From an uncultured Acetatifactor sp. (GTDB taxonomy: Bacteria; Bacillota; Clostridia; Lachnospirales; Lachnospiraceae), in contig CANQEH010000001.1 in NCBI GenBank assembly GCA_947594835.1, positions 186,001 through 250,000 of the forward strand: a stretch of 64,000 nt of DNA. Reading direction: 5' to 3'. A program made the translations under genes and the position numbers. The notes under the pieces were generated by a model. That model searched no databases. It saw only the letters and a program-made list of their open reading frames with translations, and was not told the origin of the DNA. How positions within the stretch are numbered: position 1 is the stretch's first letter; each line of letters starts with the position of its first letter. Shown in pieces: positions 62,816 through 64,000 of the stretch.

Positions 62816-64000
62816 ATGGAACAATTGGCGATATTTGGCGGCAGACCTGTGCGGGAAACGCCAATTTATTACGGAAGGCAATGCATTGGGCAGGATGACA
62901 TTGACGCTGTGGCGGACGCTTTGCGCAGCCCGCTGATTACCTGCGGTCCCAGAGTGGAGGAACTGGAGCGAAAACTGTGCCAGGTCACAGGGGCAAAATA
63001 CGCCGTCGTAGTGGCAAACGGGACGGCGGCGCTCCATCTGGCCGCCCTGGCGGCAGGGTTTGGGCAGGGGGATGAGGTAATCGTCAGCTCCATCACTTTT
63101 GCCGCGTCTGCCAACTGTATCTTATACAGCGGCGCGACGCCTGTCTTTGCGGACATTGATCCTTCTACCTATAACATTGACCCGGAGTCCGTGCGGCGGC
63201 TGATCACGCCCCGGACAAAAGGCATTGTGGCGGTAGATTTTACAGGGCAGGCGGTGGAATATGATGCCCTGCGCGAAATCTGTAAGGAGCATGGTCTGAC
63301 GATGATCTCAGACGCCGCCCACTCTATCGGGACGCGCTATAAGGGGCAGCCCGTGGGCAGTCTTGCGGATATGACCTGTTTCAGCTTTCATCCGGTGAAG
63401 ACGGTGACTGCCGGAGAGGGCGGAGCGGTGACGACGGATGATGAGGGGCTGTATCACAGGATACTGCGTCTGCGCACCCACGGGATCACCCGCAGGCAGG
63501 AGGAAATGGTACATCCCACAGACGCCATGTGGTATAACGAACAGGTGGAGCTTGGATTTAACTACCGCATGACGGATTTTCAGGCGGCGCTTCTCATCAG
63601 TCAGTTGAACAAGCTGGATCAATTTTCCAGGCGGAGAAAAGAGATTGCGGAAAAATATGACAAAGCCTTTTCCGAAATGCCGGAACTTGTGCTGCAAAAG
63701 GAGATCCCGGAATCCGATACCACCAGGCATCTCTATGTGATCCGCTTAAACCCGGACAAGCTGGCCTGCGACAGGCGGCAGTTCTTCGATGCGCTCTATG
63801 CGGAGAACGTGTGCCCTCAGGTTCACTATCTTCCCGTATACTGGCATTCTTACTACGAAAAACTAGGGTATGGGAAGGGGCTCTGCCCCCAGGCGGAGAG
63901 CTATTATGAGTGGTCCATGAGCATTCCGCTGTATTACAGCTTAAGCGATGAAGAGGTGGACGATACCATCCGCGCGGTGAAGAAAGTGGCAGCGTACTAT
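62816..64000 (+). CDS. pseC: UDP-4-amino-4,6-dideoxy-N-acetyl-beta-L-altrosamine transaminase (3' partial)
   Basis: The first 395 codons, open at the right edge, of a DegT/DnrJ/EryC1-type aminotransferase. MEQLAIFGGRPVRETPIYYG, LITCGPRVEELE, ANGTAALHLAALAAG and the PLP-binding Lys in SFHPVKTVTAGEGG are seen. The sequence runs like PseC: it aminates C4 of the keto sugar in pseudaminic acid synthesis. GAGGT lies upstream of the ATG. An alternative is another 4-aminosugar transaminase such as PglE/WbpE; the rest of a pse locus would lie to the right. Confidence 0.88.
   Translation, partial: MEQLAIFGGRPVRETPIYYGRQCIGQDDIDAVADALRSPLITCGPRVEELERKLCQVTGAKYAVVVANGTAALHLAALAAGFGQGDEVIVSSITFAASANCILYSGATPVFADIDPSTYNIDPESVRRLITPRTKGIVAVDFTGQAVEYDALREICKEHGLTMISDAAHSIGTRYKGQPVGSLADMTCFSFHPVKTVTAGEGGAVTTDDEGLYHRILRLRTHGITRRQEEMVHPTDAMWYNEQVELGFNYRMTDFQAALLISQLNKLDQFSRRRKEIAEKYDKAFSEMPELVLQKEIPESDTTRHLYVIRLNPDKLACDRRQFFDALYAENVCPQVHYLPVYWHSYYEKLGYGKGLCPQAESYYEWSMSIPLYYSLSDEEVDDTIRAVKKVAAYY

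Overview
The window is a surface-polysaccharide (capsule or cell-wall glycan) biosynthesis region with a compact three-gene antiphage-type operon inserted in it. The organism looks like a Gram-positive Clostridia member, probably Lachnospiraceae-like. Pointers are purine-rich GGAGG-type ribosome sites, occasional TTG/GTG starts, a LicA/LicB/LicC/LicD phosphocholine set, a BlaI/M56 pair, and moderate-to-low GC with obvious mosaicism. The placement is inference; there is no rRNA or housekeeping marker here.

Layout. (1) 1-3140: lic operon (a choline-kinase-type gene cut by the window edge, a LicC-like cytidylyltransferase, a second choline kinase, a LicB-like permease). (2) 3.2-14.8 kb: polysaccharide core genes: glycosyltransferases (GT), an ABC flippase-type exporter, a Wzy-like polymerase, the initiating sugar-phosphate transferase, a radical SAM/SPASM protein, UDP-glucuronate 4-epimerase and UDP-glucose dehydrogenase. 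(3) 14.9-30.1 kb: visibly AT-rich accessory block: GT4, GT8, GT2, GT10 and GT61 transferases, methyltransferases, acyltransferases, a second ABC exporter, a UDP-galactopyranose-mutase-like flavoprotein, two decayed pseudogenes and two genes frameshifted at poly-G tracts. (4) 30.1-34.8 kb: a CDP-3,6-dideoxyhexose (ascarylose-like) pathway. (5) 34.9-40.9 kb: methyltransferases, GTs and a LicD phosphocholine transferase that functionally completes the lic operon 35 kb upstream. (6) 41.3-48.8 kb: overlapping genes for a phosphoribosyltransferase-like protein, a RdrA-like P-loop NTPase and a RdrB-like adenosine deaminase, i.e. a RADAR-type module with an unfamiliar first gene. (7) 48.8-53.5 kb: a leftward operon (FkbM methyltransferase, GtrII-like membrane transferase, GT2, GT4), divergent across a 24-bp tandem repeat from a rightward multi-TM protein gene (53.7-55.4 kb). 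(8) 55.5-64 kb: XRE regulator, capE-capF-capG (UDP-L-FucNAc), a second polymerase/ligase, a convergent M56/BlaI pair, and the start of pseC.

How they work together: nucleotide sugars (UDP-GlcA/GalA, CDP-dideoxyhexose, UDP-L-FucNAc, possibly UDP-Galf) are made locally. The 8671 transferase loads the first sugar on undecaprenyl phosphate and GTs extend it. ABC-type flippases and Wzy-like proteins export and polymerise it, and phosphocholine, acyl and methyl groups decorate it. The most notable item is the PRTase-RdrA-RdrB operon.
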